Part shown: positions 1-8,990 of the stretch, in pieces
Layout: every line of letters begins with the position of its first letter
Numbering within the stretch: position 1 is the stretch's first letter
Source of the DNA: Prevotellaceae bacterium UBA4359
GTDB lineage: Bacteria > Bacteroidota > Bacteroidia > Bacteroidales > Bacteroidaceae
Assembly: GCA_002393555.1 (NCBI GenBank)
Contig: DGSP01000063.1
Location: forward strand, 1 to 57,094
Direction of reading: 5' to 3'
Length of the DNA stretch: 57,094 nucleotides
The notes under the pieces: model-generated
The model's input: only the letters and a program-made list of their open reading frames with translations
What the model was told of the DNA's origin: nothing
The model's database searches: none
Position numbers and translations under genes: made by a program

Positions 1-441
1 CACTTTAACGGGACAGTAGTGATAACCTATAATTGATGAACCATAACTTATAATCGACGAACCATAACCTATGGTTTATGGTAACCACAGGTCTCATCAA
101 CAAGACCCAAAGCCCCACATCGCATCCTCCTTCCTCCTCAAACCACCAACACCTTACGAAACAAACATTCTCCTCATCATGTCGAGTGTGCTGCAACCCA
201 GTCGCAACCCTTCCCCTCCCCCACACAAGAACACCACCCCAACCTCCCCACCCCCGTGTCGAGTATGCTGCGACTCAGTCGCATCCCCTTTCCCTCATCC
301 CAACCTCAACCCTTAACCCCCAAAACTCCTCATCCCTAACTAATAAAACGCCAACGATACTACATCTTTTTCTTATGCAACTATTCTTTCCAAGATGCAA
401 GTTTGCGGCTGTTTATATAACAATAGAAAAAATCGTATAAG
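1..441. other. Gene-free leader of the polysaccharide locus
   Basis: No convincing gene lies here; short frames are low-complexity and proline/threonine-rich. The stretch holds three 21-nt units near 23-85 and a 30-nt imperfect direct repeat at 181-210 and 258-287 (about 25 of 30 positions match, pitch 77), separated by C-rich DNA. The second copy contains the near-perfect palindrome TGCGACTCAGTCGCA. The last 100 nt before the 4,6-dehydratase are AT-rich and probably carry its promoter, but I see no clean TAnnTTTG box. Confidence 0.6.
23..85. repeat. Three 21-nt tandem units at the window start
   Basis: Three units begin with TAACCTATA, TAACTTATA and TAACCTATG at 23, 44 and 65, a pitch of 21 nt; the first two also share the ending GAACCA. 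The third unit contains the inverted pair ACCATAA/TTATGGT. The pitch differs from the 23-nt arrays elsewhere in this window. Confidence 0.6.
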
Positions 442-1671
442 ATGTTCAATCTTGACAAATTTATAGCTGACAGCGTGACATTTCGCCCTGTCAGCATGTT
501 TGCTGCTGATATAGAGGCGAACAAAGAAACACTTACCAAGGAAATAAAAGACAAGAAAGTCTGTGTCATTGGTGGTGCTGGCTCCATCGGCTCCTCTTTC
601 ATCAAGGCTGTGCTGCGTTTTGAGCCGAAGAGTGTAGTGATAGTTGACCTCAATGAAAATGGCTTGGCTGAATTAGTACGTGATGTTCGAAGCACTGAGG
701 GATTGTTTGTACCAGACGAGTTCCGCTGCTATACACTGAACTTTGCAGACCCTATTTTTGAACGTATCTTCAGAGAAGAGAAAGGTTTCGACATTGTTGC
801 CAACTTTTCAGCTCACAAGCATGTGCGTTCGGAGAAAGATAAATATTCGGTGCAGGCTCTTTTAGAAAACAACGATATCAAGGCAAAGAAACTGATGGAC
901 TTGCTGACAGTCTATCCTCCTAAGCATTTCTTCTGTGTAAGTACGGACAAGGCTGCAAATCCAGTGAACATCATGGGTGCCAGCAAGCGTATTATGGAAG
1001 ATTTGGTGATGGCATACAACAAATACTTCAAAGTCACCACCGCACGCTTTGCCAACGTAGCATTTAGCAACGGCTCCCTACCCGACGGCTGGATTCACAG
1101 ACTTCAGAAAAAGCAACCCTTGGCAGCACCCAGTGATGTTAAGCGCTATTTTGTCAGTCCTGAGGAGTCCGGTCAGATTTGTATGCTCGCATGTATCCTT
1201 GGCAATGGTGGAGAAGTCTTTTTCCCGAAGCTCGGTGAAGACCAGATGCTCACCTTCAGTAGCATCTGCGATGATTTTATAACAGCCAATGGCATGGAAA
1301 AAGATCAGTGTCAGTCAGATGAAGAGGCAAAACAGAAAGCAGCAGCCTTAGATTCTTCACTCTTCACTCTTCACTCTTCACTTACGAAGTACCCAGTAGT
1401 GTACTTCGGATCAGACACAACAGGCGAGAAGGCCTATGAAGAGTTCTACGTCCCAGGTGAGAAGATTGACATGCAGCGTTTCCAAGCCCTTGGCGTAGTA
1501 GAACAAACTACCCGTCATAACATGGACGACGTCAATACATTTTTTGACCATCTTGAAGAAATCTTTGCCAAGGATGACTTCACCAAGGGTCAGGTCGTTG
1601 ATGCTATCAAGGAGTTTATTCCTAACTTCGAGCATGAGGAGAAAGGAAAGAATTTGGATCAAAAGATGTAA
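442..1671 (+). CDS. UDP-N-acetylglucosamine 4,6-dehydratase-like SDR enzyme
   Basis: Extended short-chain dehydrogenase of the FlaA1/PseB/LegB kind, which converts a UDP-HexNAc to the 4-keto-6-deoxy sugar as the first step to amino-deoxy sugars. The Rossmann motif GGAGSIGS sits near residue 45. The active-site segment STDKAANPVNIMGASKR has Met where classical SDRs have Tyr, as is typical of this subfamily. It is the first gene of the plus-strand polysaccharide locus, 20 nt before a DegT aminotransferase that would use its product. Around residues 302-315 there is a Ser/Leu-rich insertion encoded by a TTCACTC 7-nt repeat. The exact sugar and stereochemistry cannot be read from sequence. Confidence 0.85.
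   Translation: MFNLDKFIADSVTFRPVSMFAADIEANKETLTKEIKDKKVCVIGGAGSIGSSFIKAVLRFEPKSVVIVDLNENGLAELVRDVRSTEGLFVPDEFRCYTLNFADPIFERIFREEKGFDIVANFSAHKHVRSEKDKYSVQALLENNDIKAKKLMDLLTVYPPKHFFCVSTDKAANPVNIMGASKRIMEDLVMAYNKYFKVTTARFANVAFSNGSLPDGWIHRLQKKQPLAAPSDVKRYFVSPEESGQICMLACILGNGGEVFFPKLGEDQMLTFSSICDDFITANGMEKDQCQSDEEAKQKAAALDSSLFTLHSSLTKYPVVYFGSDTTGEKAYEEFYVPGEKIDMQRFQALGVVEQTTRHNMDDVNTFFDHLEEIFAKDDFTKGQVVDAIKEFIPNFEHEEKGKNLDQKM
1356..1382 (+). repeat. 7-nt tandem repeat inside the dehydratase gene
   Basis: Unit TTCACTC occurs three times, plus a partial copy, at a strict 7-nt pitch. Three units equal 21 nt, so the frame is kept. It encodes LFTLHSSL, which interrupts otherwise ordinary SDR sequence. 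Confidence 0.75.
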
Positions 1672-1691
1672 AGAATAAAACAAAAGATATT

Positions 1692-2834
1692 ATGGCATAC
1701 AAAATTCCTCTTTTTAATCTGAACTTCGACGATCGCGAGGCTCAGGCAGCGTATGATACAATCAAGTCTGGTTGGATTTCCACTGGTCCTAAGAACGCAG
1801 AGTTAGAACAGATGTTTATTGATATGTGGGAGGTGAAATATGCAGTCTCTATGAGCAACTGCACTGATGCCCTTCACGTTTGTTGTATGGTGTGTGGCTT
1901 TGGTCCTGGTGATGAGGTGATTTGCCCTTCATTGACATTTGCTGCTTCTTGCAACTGTATCCGCTATGTGGGCGCTACCCCTGTGTTTGCTGACATTGTA
2001 GGCCCTGACCACATCAATATTGATCCTGCATACATTGAGCGTAAGATTACGCCAAAGACTAAGGGTATTGTGGTGGTACACATGGCTGGCTTCCCTGCCA
2101 AGATGGATGAGATTATGACAATTGCTAAGAAGCATAACCTCAAAGTGATTGAGGATGCTTGTCATGGACCGCTCTCTGAGTATAAAGGCAAGAAGTTGGG
2201 TACCATTGGCGACTGCGCTTCATTCTCTTTCTTCAGCAACAAAAATATCTCTACCGGCGAGGGGGGGATGTTCATCACGAATAATGAAGAAATGGCTGCA
2301 AAAGCACGTCTTATCCGCAGCCACGGCATGAGCACCATGAGTTATCAGCGTGCCAGCGGTCATGCAACAGAATACGACATCACTTGCCTTGGTTATAATT
2401 TCCGTATGGATGACATCCGTGCGGCCATTGCCATTGAGCAGTTGAAAAAACTCCCTGGAGACTTGGAAACCCGTATCAAAGTCCGTAAGCACTACGTTGA
2501 CCGCTTGAGTAAGATTGATGGAGTCGTTGTTCCTTTTGCAGATAATACTGAGTTTGTAAGCAACTATATTCTTCCCACTGTTCTGCTAAACTCTACCAAA
2601 GAGCGTCGTAATAAGATTCGTGGGTATATGCATGAAGCTGGTGTTCAAACCTCTGTTCACTATCCTGCAGCACATAGGTTCTCAACTTACAAGGATCTTG
2701 GCGCTATTCTGCCTCAAACAGAGTATGTGACTGACAATGAGATTACCCTCCCGATGTATGCTGCTTTGACACCTGAGCAGATAGACTTTATTTGTGATAC
2801 CTACGAGAAAGTAATTAATATAATCAATGAATAA
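1692..2834 (+). CDS. DegT/DnrJ/EryC1 family sugar aminotransferase
   Basis: PLP-dependent fold-type I aminotransferase that would aminate the 4-keto sugar made by the upstream dehydratase. The N-terminal segment IPLFNLNFDDREAQAAYD and the SGWISTGPK motif are typical of the family. The Schiff-base lysine lies in FFSNKNISTGEGG near residue 185, and DACHG before it is the usual PLP-contact segment. The length of 380 residues is normal. Its stop overlaps the next start (ATGAATAA), so it is translationally coupled to the acyltransferase. PglE/PseC/perosamine-synthase-type activity fits, but the sugar is not assignable. Confidence 0.87.
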   Translation: MAYKIPLFNLNFDDREAQAAYDTIKSGWISTGPKNAELEQMFIDMWEVKYAVSMSNCTDALHVCCMVCGFGPGDEVICPSLTFAASCNCIRYVGATPVFADIVGPDHINIDPAYIERKITPKTKGIVVVHMAGFPAKMDEIMTIAKKHNLKVIEDACHGPLSEYKGKKLGTIGDCASFSFFSNKNISTGEGGMFITNNEEMAAKARLIRSHGMSTMSYQRASGHATEYDITCLGYNFRMDDIRAAIAIEQLKKLPGDLETRIKVRKHYVDRLSKIDGVVVPFADNTEFVSNYILPTVLLNSTKERRNKIRGYMHEAGVQTSVHYPAAHRFSTYKDLGAILPQTEYVTDNEITLPMYAALTPEQIDFICDTYEKVINIINE

Positions 2835-3432
2835 TGACATTATCATCGTTGGCGCATTCCACGAGATGGTTGAGTTGTGTGAAGATTGCGGTTTTCATAT
2901 AGTGGGAATTATAGACAACAAGATGCAGGAAGATTATTGTGGTTATCCTATTCTTGGTACAGATGATGACCGTGACAGAATACATGAGGAAAACCCTGAA
3001 TGTAACGTGGTTATTAGTCCTGATCTACCAGCAGTGCGTATAAAACTGTCGAAATTATATGGAGATTCTGGCTACCATTTTGCTACAGTAATCAGTCCTA
3101 AAGCGAACATTTCGCGAACTGCAACAATCGGTGTAGGTTCGGTGATACAGCAAGGAGTAAATGTGTCTGCAGGTACGGCGATTGGAGAGTATGTTAAAAT
3201 CAATACTTATGCTAACGTGATGCACGACAACATAGTGGGAGATTTTGCAACAATAGCTCCGAATGCGGTATTACTGGGGTATGTTAATATTGGTAGGTCT
3301 GCCTATATTGGAGCTAACAGTACAATTCTCCCTTATGTGGTGATTGGCAGTTCTGCAACTGTTGGGGCAGGTGCTGTGGTAACAAAAAATGTATCGCAGC
3401 AGAGGATAGTGAAGGGTGTACCTGCTAGATAA
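2827..3432 (+). CDS. NeuD/PglD-type sugar acyltransferase, slightly shortened C-terminus
   Basis: Left-handed beta-helix acyltransferase with an N-terminal Rossmann-like sugar-binding part (DIIIVGAFHEMVEL, residues 4-17) and hexapeptide repeats from about residue 95. Such enzymes N- or O-acylate amino-deoxy sugars made by the two genes before it. The protein stops directly after VKGVPAR, where relatives usually continue a few residues. That point is also where the remnant of a second aminotransferase begins, so the end may have been reset by recombination. It is probably functional because the helix looks complete. A paralogue lies at 3974-4612. Confidence 0.8.
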   Translation: MNNDIIIVGAFHEMVELCEDCGFHIVGIIDNKMQEDYCGYPILGTDDDRDRIHEENPECNVVISPDLPAVRIKLSKLYGDSGYHFATVISPKANISRTATIGVGSVIQQGVNVSAGTAIGEYVKINTYANVMHDNIVGDFATIAPNAVLLGYVNIGRSAYIGANSTILPYVVIGSSATVGAGAVVTKNVSQQRIVKGVPAR

Positions 3433-3461
3433 AAATATTCAAGATGAAGCCAAATCCTTAA

Positions 3462-3974
3462 ATTCTTGTTGATGGTGGTATGCTGCTCTTCAATGAAGAA
3501 GAACTAGGTGTTTATGCTAAGCATATCACCACCCCTGCTAAGATACCACATCGTTGGGAGTTCCGTCACGACCATATAGGCTTCAACTACCGTATGCCTA
3601 ACATCAGTGCAACTCTTGGTTGTGCACAGTTGGAGAACATTGAAAAATATGTAGCCAGCAAGCGAGAGACCGCTAAGGCTTATGAGGAATTCTTCAAGGA
3701 CATTCCTGAGATAGACTTCTTCGTAGAACCAGAGAACACCCGTAGCAACTACTGGCTAAATGCCGTAATCCTCAAGGACAAAGAGGCACAACAGCAGTTC
3801 CTTCAGTACACCAATGACAATGGCGTTATGACTCGTCCTATTTGGGAACTCATGAACCGCCTGCCCATGTTCGAGCACTGTGAGAACGATGGTCTCAAGA
3901 ATACCATCTGGTTTGCAGACAGAGTAGTGAATATTCCGAGTTCTGTACGACCTTCTGATTTACCGAAAGCATAA
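3462..3974 (+). pseudogene. 3' remnant of a LegC-type DegT aminotransferase
   Basis: The frame is open from 3462 and reads ILVDGGMLLFNEEEL, matching the interior GGGMLLF segment that follows the PLP lysine in LegC-type aminotransferases. It then continues through IPHRWEFRHDHIGFNYRMPN to the ending VVNIPSSVRPS. The whole N-terminal half, including the catalytic lysine, is missing, and an in-frame stop lies just upstream. The first ATG, at 3480, gives only 164 residues. A working aminotransferase would need about 380. It sits exactly between two acyltransferase paralogues and overlaps the next start by one base. Confidence 0.85.
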
Positions 3975-4612
3975 TGAATAAACCCTTAATTCTCATAGGT
4001 GGTGGCGGTCACTGCAAGTCTGTGATTGACGCAGCCGAGAGTGCTGGTTACAGCATTTTGGGTGTGCTCGATATGCCTGAAGAGGTAGGCAAGGAGGTTC
4101 TTTCCACCACGATCATTGGCACTGATGATGACATTCCATCCTACGTGGACAAGGCCGAATTTGTCATTACCGTAGGCTTCATCAAGAATCCTGCCACACG
4201 CATAAAATTATATAATAGGGTAAAAGAAGTTGGTGGCAAATTGGCAACAATCATTGCTTCTACAGCCTATGTTTCCAAATATGCCACGATAGGTGAAGGA
4301 ACGGTCGTGATGCACCATGCTTTTGTAAATGCTGGAGCACAAGTAGGCAATAATGTTATCTTGAATACATTTGCAAACATAGAGCATGATGCTGTGAAAG
4401 GTGGCCAGTGCCATATATCCACCGGAACAATGATCAATGGAGAATGCAAGGTCGGATGCAACTGTTTCATTGGGAGTCAATCGGTGCTTGCTAATGGCAT
4501 TACTATCAGCGATGACATCATTGTGGGCGCTGGTTCTTTGGTGAGAAAGTCCATCAAAGAGAAAGGCATATACTCTGGTAATCCAGCGATCTTGAAGATT
4601 AAAGCGAAGTAA
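3974..4612 (+). CDS. NeuD-family sugar O/N-acetyltransferase
   Basis: Acetyl-CoA-dependent acyltransferase of the NeuD/PglD family. Residues 1-20 (PLILIGGGGHCKSVIDAA) form the typical glycine-rich sugar-nucleotide pocket, and hexapeptide repeats with a left-handed beta-helix pattern run from about 95 to 205. The ending YSGNPAILKIKAK is family-like. The start overlaps the stop of the aminotransferase remnant (TAATG), and the next gene follows after 2 nt. With the LegC-like remnant and the CBS-nucleotidyltransferase it resembles part of a nonulosonic (legionaminic-type) acid locus, although no sialic-acid synthase gene is present in the window. Confidence 0.85.
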   Translation: MNKPLILIGGGGHCKSVIDAAESAGYSILGVLDMPEEVGKEVLSTTIIGTDDDIPSYVDKAEFVITVGFIKNPATRIKLYNRVKEVGGKLATIIASTAYVSKYATIGEGTVVMHHAFVNAGAQVGNNVILNTFANIEHDAVKGGQCHISTGTMINGECKVGCNCFIGSQSVLANGITISDDIIVGAGSLVRKSIKEKGIYSGNPAILKIKAK

Positions 4613-4614
4613 GT

Positions 4615-5676
4615 ATGTTTTCAGAAAAAAACAAAGCTATCATTGTTGATGCAAGCAATACCATCATCCAAACCATGAAAATAATGGATGATAGGCGGGC
4701 TAAGTCCTTACTTGTGTTTAATAATGAGTCCTTTATCGGTATGATTACGAATGGCGACCTTCAAAGGGCTATTATCGCCAACAAGCCTTTTGATGCCACC
4801 ATTGGTTCGATTGTTGATAATACTAGCAAGAAATATGCTCATGTGGATGACGATGAGGAACATATAAAGTCTTGGATGATAGAAGTAAGAGCAGAGATGA
4901 TGCCTGTCGTGGATTCCACAGGAAAACTGATCAAGGTGATTTTTTGGAATGACTTGTTTGACGGATCTCAAAAGGACAATAGGCAGAATCTCAACTTACC
5001 TGTTGTTATAATGGCAGGAGGCAAGGGCACAAGATTGAAGCCAATCACAAATGTTATTCCCAAGCCTTTGATTCCTGTTGGAGACAAAACGATTCTTGAA
5101 GAAATTATGAATCAGTTCGAGGGGATAGGCTGTAAGCAATTCTATATGTCCGTCAATTACAAGTCGGACATGATGAAATTCTATCTTGACCAATTGGAAC
5201 ATCATTATAATATAGAGTTTTTCGAGGAAACAAAGCCATCAGGAACAATAGGCAGTGTTTCGTTGTTGAAAGGTAAGATAACTACGCCATTCTTTGTCTC
5301 CAACTGCGATATTATTATTGACCAAGACTATCGTGACGTCTATGATTATCATAAAACCAACCACAATGATTTAACTGTCGTTACGGCTGTAAAAAGTTTC
5401 AAAATTCCTTATGGCGTGATTGAAGCGGGTGAAGGCGGATTACTGACAGGTTTGCAAGAAAAGCCAGAAATTACCTATATGATTAATACAGGTGTATATC
5501 TCCTTAATGCAGAATGTATTGCAGAAATTCCAAAAGGTCAGTTCTTCCATATTACACATTTGATGGAGAAAATAAAACAACGGGGTGGACGCATTGGTTG
5601 TTTCCCTGTCAGTGAGCATGCATGGCATGATATGGGCGAATGGCCAGAATATTTAAAAATGATAAATGTACTGTAA
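4615..5676 (+). CDS. CBS-domain sugar-1-phosphate nucleotidyltransferase (PtmE-like)
   Basis: Two CBS motifs fill residues 1-120 (for example SLLVFNNESFIGMITNGDL). They are followed by a nucleotidyltransferase domain beginning MAGGKGTRLKPITNVIPKPL near residue 133. This order matches PtmE of Campylobacter, a glucosamine-1-phosphate guanylyltransferase feeding legionaminic acid synthesis. The CBS pair probably senses a nucleotide. It follows the NeuD-type gene by 2 nt and overlaps the next gene by 11 nt. The catalytic assignment to the superfamily is firm; the guanylyl specificity is inferred from domain order and neighbours. Confidence 0.82.
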   Translation: MFSEKNKAIIVDASNTIIQTMKIMDDRRAKSLLVFNNESFIGMITNGDLQRAIIANKPFDATIGSIVDNTSKKYAHVDDDEEHIKSWMIEVRAEMMPVVDSTGKLIKVIFWNDLFDGSQKDNRQNLNLPVVIMAGGKGTRLKPITNVIPKPLIPVGDKTILEEIMNQFEGIGCKQFYMSVNYKSDMMKFYLDQLEHHYNIEFFEETKPSGTIGSVSLLKGKITTPFFVSNCDIIIDQDYRDVYDYHKTNHNDLTVVTAVKSFKIPYGVIEAGEGGLLTGLQEKPEITYMINTGVYLLNAECIAEIPKGQFFHITHLMEKIKQRGGRIGCFPVSEHAWHDMGEWPEYLKMINVL

Positions 5677-6814
5677 AGTTGTGAGAGTTTTATTGATATT
5701 CAATGGCTCGCATCAATCACATTTGATGAAAGCGGTTTGTGACAATGTGAGCAATTCCAATATTTTGATTGATTATCTTGATAAAGGGACTGGCTTTTTT
5801 TATTCACAGAATGGAATAAAACAATCCTTCCTATGCCGACTCTATCAAATTTTAGATTTTTGGGGAGGAAGACGACTGAGAAATCTCTTTGGTGAGAAAA
5901 TGATACTTTCGCAAATAGAAAAATATGATATAATTGATATTCAAGGACTATTTAGCGACCAATATCCGCAATTAATTCCGATATTGAAAAAGAAGAAAAA
6001 GATAAAGGTTACCATCTGGGGATCGGATTTTTATCGGCGAAGTGATGCTCAAAGAAAAAGGATGACACCTTGCTATACAAATGCAGACATCATACAATTA
6101 GCAACCCCACAGATGAAGAGTGACTTTTTGAAGACATATCCTCAATATACTGATAAGATTAGGGTTAATCATTTTGGTTTGTCGCAACTGGAGATACTTA
6201 AAGAGCTAATTCATAACAACAATATCGATTCCTCCTATTTGGAGATTCCCGAAGGGAAAATGGTTGTTACTTGTGCATACAATGCACAAAAAGCACAAAG
6301 GCATCTGCAAATTATTGATGCTATTATGTCTATGCCACAAGAAATCAAGGAATCTGTATATATATTGTTCCCTATGACTTATGGAGGAATGGACTGCCCA
6401 GAATATAAGAAATCGGTAGAATCCAAATTAGAACAATCAGGGTTGGCATACAAGATATTGTCTAAACATCTAAGTCTGACTGAATTGATGGCACTTCGCT
6501 TAAAATCAAATGTTGTGGTGAATATACAAACCTCTGATGCATTTTCAGCTTCTCTTCAAGAGCACATCATGGCTGGAAATTTAGTGGTTGTGGGAGATTG
6601 GCTACCATATCAGATTTTGGAGGAACATGGAATCTATATTCGCAGGACTTCTATAGAGAATCTTTCCCAGAATATTCAATGGGCTATAGTGCATTACAAA
6701 GAAAAAAAGGAACAGCTGGAACAGAATTGGGAGAAAATGTATCACCTTTCTTCATGGAAATATAGAGCATCCATTTGGGCTAACATATATAAAGAAATGA
6801 TGAGAAATGGGTGA
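5666..6814 (+). CDS. Glycosyltransferase, GT-B fold, polysaccharide assembly
   Basis: A 382-residue cytoplasmic protein with a GT-B-like layout. The N-terminal half contains KVTIWGSDFYRR; the C-terminal half contains ACTAYNAQKAQRH-like and GDWLPYQILEEHGIYIR segments typical of a donor-binding Rossmann domain. The family is distant, so donor and acceptor are unknown. The ATG at 5666 overlaps the previous gene by 11 nt. A GTG at 5681 would give the more typical start MRVLLIFNG and is a real alternative. The stop overlaps the flippase start by 8 nt, so the two are probably co-translated. Confidence 0.7.
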   Translation: MYCKVVRVLLIFNGSHQSHLMKAVCDNVSNSNILIDYLDKGTGFFYSQNGIKQSFLCRLYQILDFWGGRRLRNLFGEKMILSQIEKYDIIDIQGLFSDQYPQLIPILKKKKKIKVTIWGSDFYRRSDAQRKRMTPCYTNADIIQLATPQMKSDFLKTYPQYTDKIRVNHFGLSQLEILKELIHNNNIDSSYLEIPEGKMVVTCAYNAQKAQRHLQIIDAIMSMPQEIKESVYILFPMTYGGMDCPEYKKSVESKLEQSGLAYKILSKHLSLTELMALRLKSNVVVNIQTSDAFSASLQEHIMAGNLVVVGDWLPYQILEEHGIYIRRTSIENLSQNIQWAIVHYKEKKEQLEQNWEKMYHLSSWKYRASIWANIYKEMMRNG

Positions 6815-8267
6815 ATTTAAGGAAACTTTAATTTCTGGAATGAAGTGGACAACATTGTCTGCTATTGTCAAAAGTATTGTCAAATTACTACAAGTCTCTA
6901 TCCTCACCCGATTTTTGCCTAAAAGTGACTTTGGAACGATAGCTATTGCTTTATTATACATAGGTTTTACAGAACTTTTTCTTGATTTAGGTATTTCTTC
7001 TGCCATTCTACACCGTCAAGACACGACACGTGAACAATATAGTTCACTTTTTTGGCTTAATATTATTACTGGGCTCCTATTGACTGTCATATTATGGTGT
7101 CTTTCACCGTTAGTAGCCCTTTATTATCAAGATGATAGCCTTGTATTGATTTTGCGCTTATTAAGTCTCAATGTTTTATTTTCTTCTATAGGGCGGCAAT
7201 ATCAGACAATTCAGCAAAAAAAACTTAATTTCAAGTTTCTTGCCAATGTCGAACTTATAACTTTTATTGCAACATTTTTAATTGCAGTTACTTTGGCATA
7301 TATGGGCTATGGGGTGTTCAGTCTTGTCTATTCAACCATATTTAGTATTGCTTTCCCGAATATCATTTATTGTATATCTGGCATTCATCAAGATGGGAAC
7401 ATCCATTGGCATTTTAAATTGAAAGAGACATTTCCGTTCTTAAAAATAGGTGTGTTTCAGATAGGGGCATCAATCTTTGATTATTTCTCTCGTGAGTTTG
7501 ATGTGCTAATTATTAGTGTCACATTTGGAAGAGAAACATTAGGAGTTTATTCATTGTGCAAGAAGATTGTACAAATGGTCTACGGTCTTGTCAACCCTAT
7601 TTTGACGAAAGTACTTACCCCTATGTTTGCAAAGATTCAAAATGAGAAAAAAAGATTGAAAACCAACTATCTGCGCATTATTGAAATATTGGCGACAACA
7701 AATTATCCTATATATATCCTTATTGCTGTGTTATCCACTTCAATTCTATATAATCTATACGGGAAAGATTATATTGAAGGACAATTAATCTTATCGTTTC
7801 TTGCTGCATCTTATGGATTGATGAGCATAGCAAGTCCTGTGGGAACTTTACAAATCGCATTAGGGAGAACGGATATTGGATTCTATTGGACTATCTTTAG
7901 AATTATCACGAATACATTATTCATTTATGTGGGGGCACTCATCTCTATTAATATGATGGCTCTATTCTTTCTTGTTTATAATGTATTAGTGATTATTCCT
8001 TTCTGGTACATACAATTGAAGCCAATGATAAGAATTACCTTATGGGAGTATTTGAGAAGTCAAATCACTCCATTTCTAATATCTATTGCTTGTTCTGCAC
8101 CTTTCTTATGCTTATGGTATGATAAAACAAGTGTCATCTTATCATGTATTACATCAGTTCTCTATTTCCTTCTATATATAGTCATGTTATCATATTGTGA
8201 TAACAATAATTTTTTAATGAGGAATATTAGAAAATTTGTATTTCATTGGTTCGAGAAGAAACCATAA
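6807..8267 (+). CDS. wzx: Wzx-type lipid-linked oligosaccharide flippase
   Basis: Integral membrane protein of the MOP/PST superfamily, 486 residues with roughly 12-14 hydrophobic segments spread over its length. The N-terminal MKWTTLSAIVKSIVKLLQVS and the segment FLPKSDFGTIAIALLYIGF are typical of WzxC-like lipopolysaccharide exporters. It would flip undecaprenyl-linked repeat units across the inner membrane for polymerisation. It overlaps the preceding glycosyltransferase by 8 nt and lies upstream of the candidate polymerase. Wzx proteins are poorly conserved, so substrate cannot be inferred. Confidence 0.88.
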   Translation: MGEFKETLISGMKWTTLSAIVKSIVKLLQVSILTRFLPKSDFGTIAIALLYIGFTELFLDLGISSAILHRQDTTREQYSSLFWLNIITGLLLTVILWCLSPLVALYYQDDSLVLILRLLSLNVLFSSIGRQYQTIQQKKLNFKFLANVELITFIATFLIAVTLAYMGYGVFSLVYSTIFSIAFPNIIYCISGIHQDGNIHWHFKLKETFPFLKIGVFQIGASIFDYFSREFDVLIISVTFGRETLGVYSLCKKIVQMVYGLVNPILTKVLTPMFAKIQNEKKRLKTNYLRIIEILATTNYPIYILIAVLSTSILYNLYGKDYIEGQLILSFLAASYGLMSIASPVGTLQIALGRTDIGFYWTIFRIITNTLFIYVGALISINMMALFFLVYNVLVIIPFWYIQLKPMIRITLWEYLRSQITPFLISIACSAPFLCLWYDKTSVILSCITSVLYFLLYIVMLSYCDNNNFLMRNIRKFVFHWFEKKP

Positions 8268-8299
8268 ATAGATGTTTTTACGTATAAAAAGAACAACGG

Positions 8300-8947
8300 A
8301 TGAATATTTTCAATATATTTCATACTCTTTATTTCAATTTTCGCTACCTTCCTCTTCGACAAGCTGTGCATTTACCAGTTCGTGTAACAAATGATTTGTG
8401 TATCGAAAAATTACATCGGGGACAGATTGTAATTGAAGATATAGCGAAAGGAAAAATTCAAATAGGGAGGGGAAAATCCCCTGGTTTACAAGCCTTCAGA
8501 TCTAGAATACTAATAGGGAATGGTAGTAAAATTGTATTTCGAGGTAAAGCAATAATATCTCAAGGCACGGTTTTGCGTTGTGACAAGAATTCATCCATAG
8601 AATTTGGCAATAATTTCTATTGTAATAGTAATTGTTATATACGAAGCACCAGTAAAATTTCTTTTGGTGACAACTGTGCTTTGGGATGGAATATTACACT
8701 GAACACTTCGGATGGTCATCCGATATGGCATCACGGAGAAAAAGTAATAGGAGAAGGACCAATAATAGTTGGAGACAATGTGTGGATCACTTCTGATGCT
8801 AGTCTATTAAAAGGCTCGGTAATTTCTAATCATTGCATTGTTGCTCAAAAAGCAGTGGTGACACAGGCTTTCAGCGAAGAGCATTGTCTTATCGGGGGCA
8901 TTCCTGCGAAAGTTGTTGCACATAACATTGATTGGTCTGCAAAATAA
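8300..8947 (+). CDS. Hexapeptide-repeat O-acetyltransferase
   Basis: Left-handed beta-helix acyltransferase of 215 residues. The first 40 residues are unlike the catalytic domain. Hexapeptide repeats run from about residue 60, with a conserved SDGHPIWH segment near 140 supplying the catalytic His common in maltose-acetyltransferase-like enzymes. IVGDNVWITSDASLLKGSVI and IGGIPAKVVAHN are family hallmarks. It probably O-acetylates a sugar of the repeat unit. It lies 32 nt after the flippase in the same orientation. Confidence 0.82.
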   Translation: MNIFNIFHTLYFNFRYLPLRQAVHLPVRVTNDLCIEKLHRGQIVIEDIAKGKIQIGRGKSPGLQAFRSRILIGNGSKIVFRGKAIISQGTVLRCDKNSSIEFGNNFYCNSNCYIRSTSKISFGDNCALGWNITLNTSDGHPIWHHGEKVIGEGPIIVGDNVWITSDASLLKGSVISNHCIVAQKAVVTQAFSEEHCLIGGIPAKVVAHNIDWSAK

Positions 8948-8990
8948 ATGAGAGAAGAGTAATAGTAAGAAATCTTCAAAAAGTGTAGAA

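Noticed and set aside
1692..4612. Simple tandem duplication of aminotransferase plus acyltransferase
   Set aside because: The two aminotransferases and the two acyltransferases are too different in sequence for a recent duplication. Replacement by recombination fits better.
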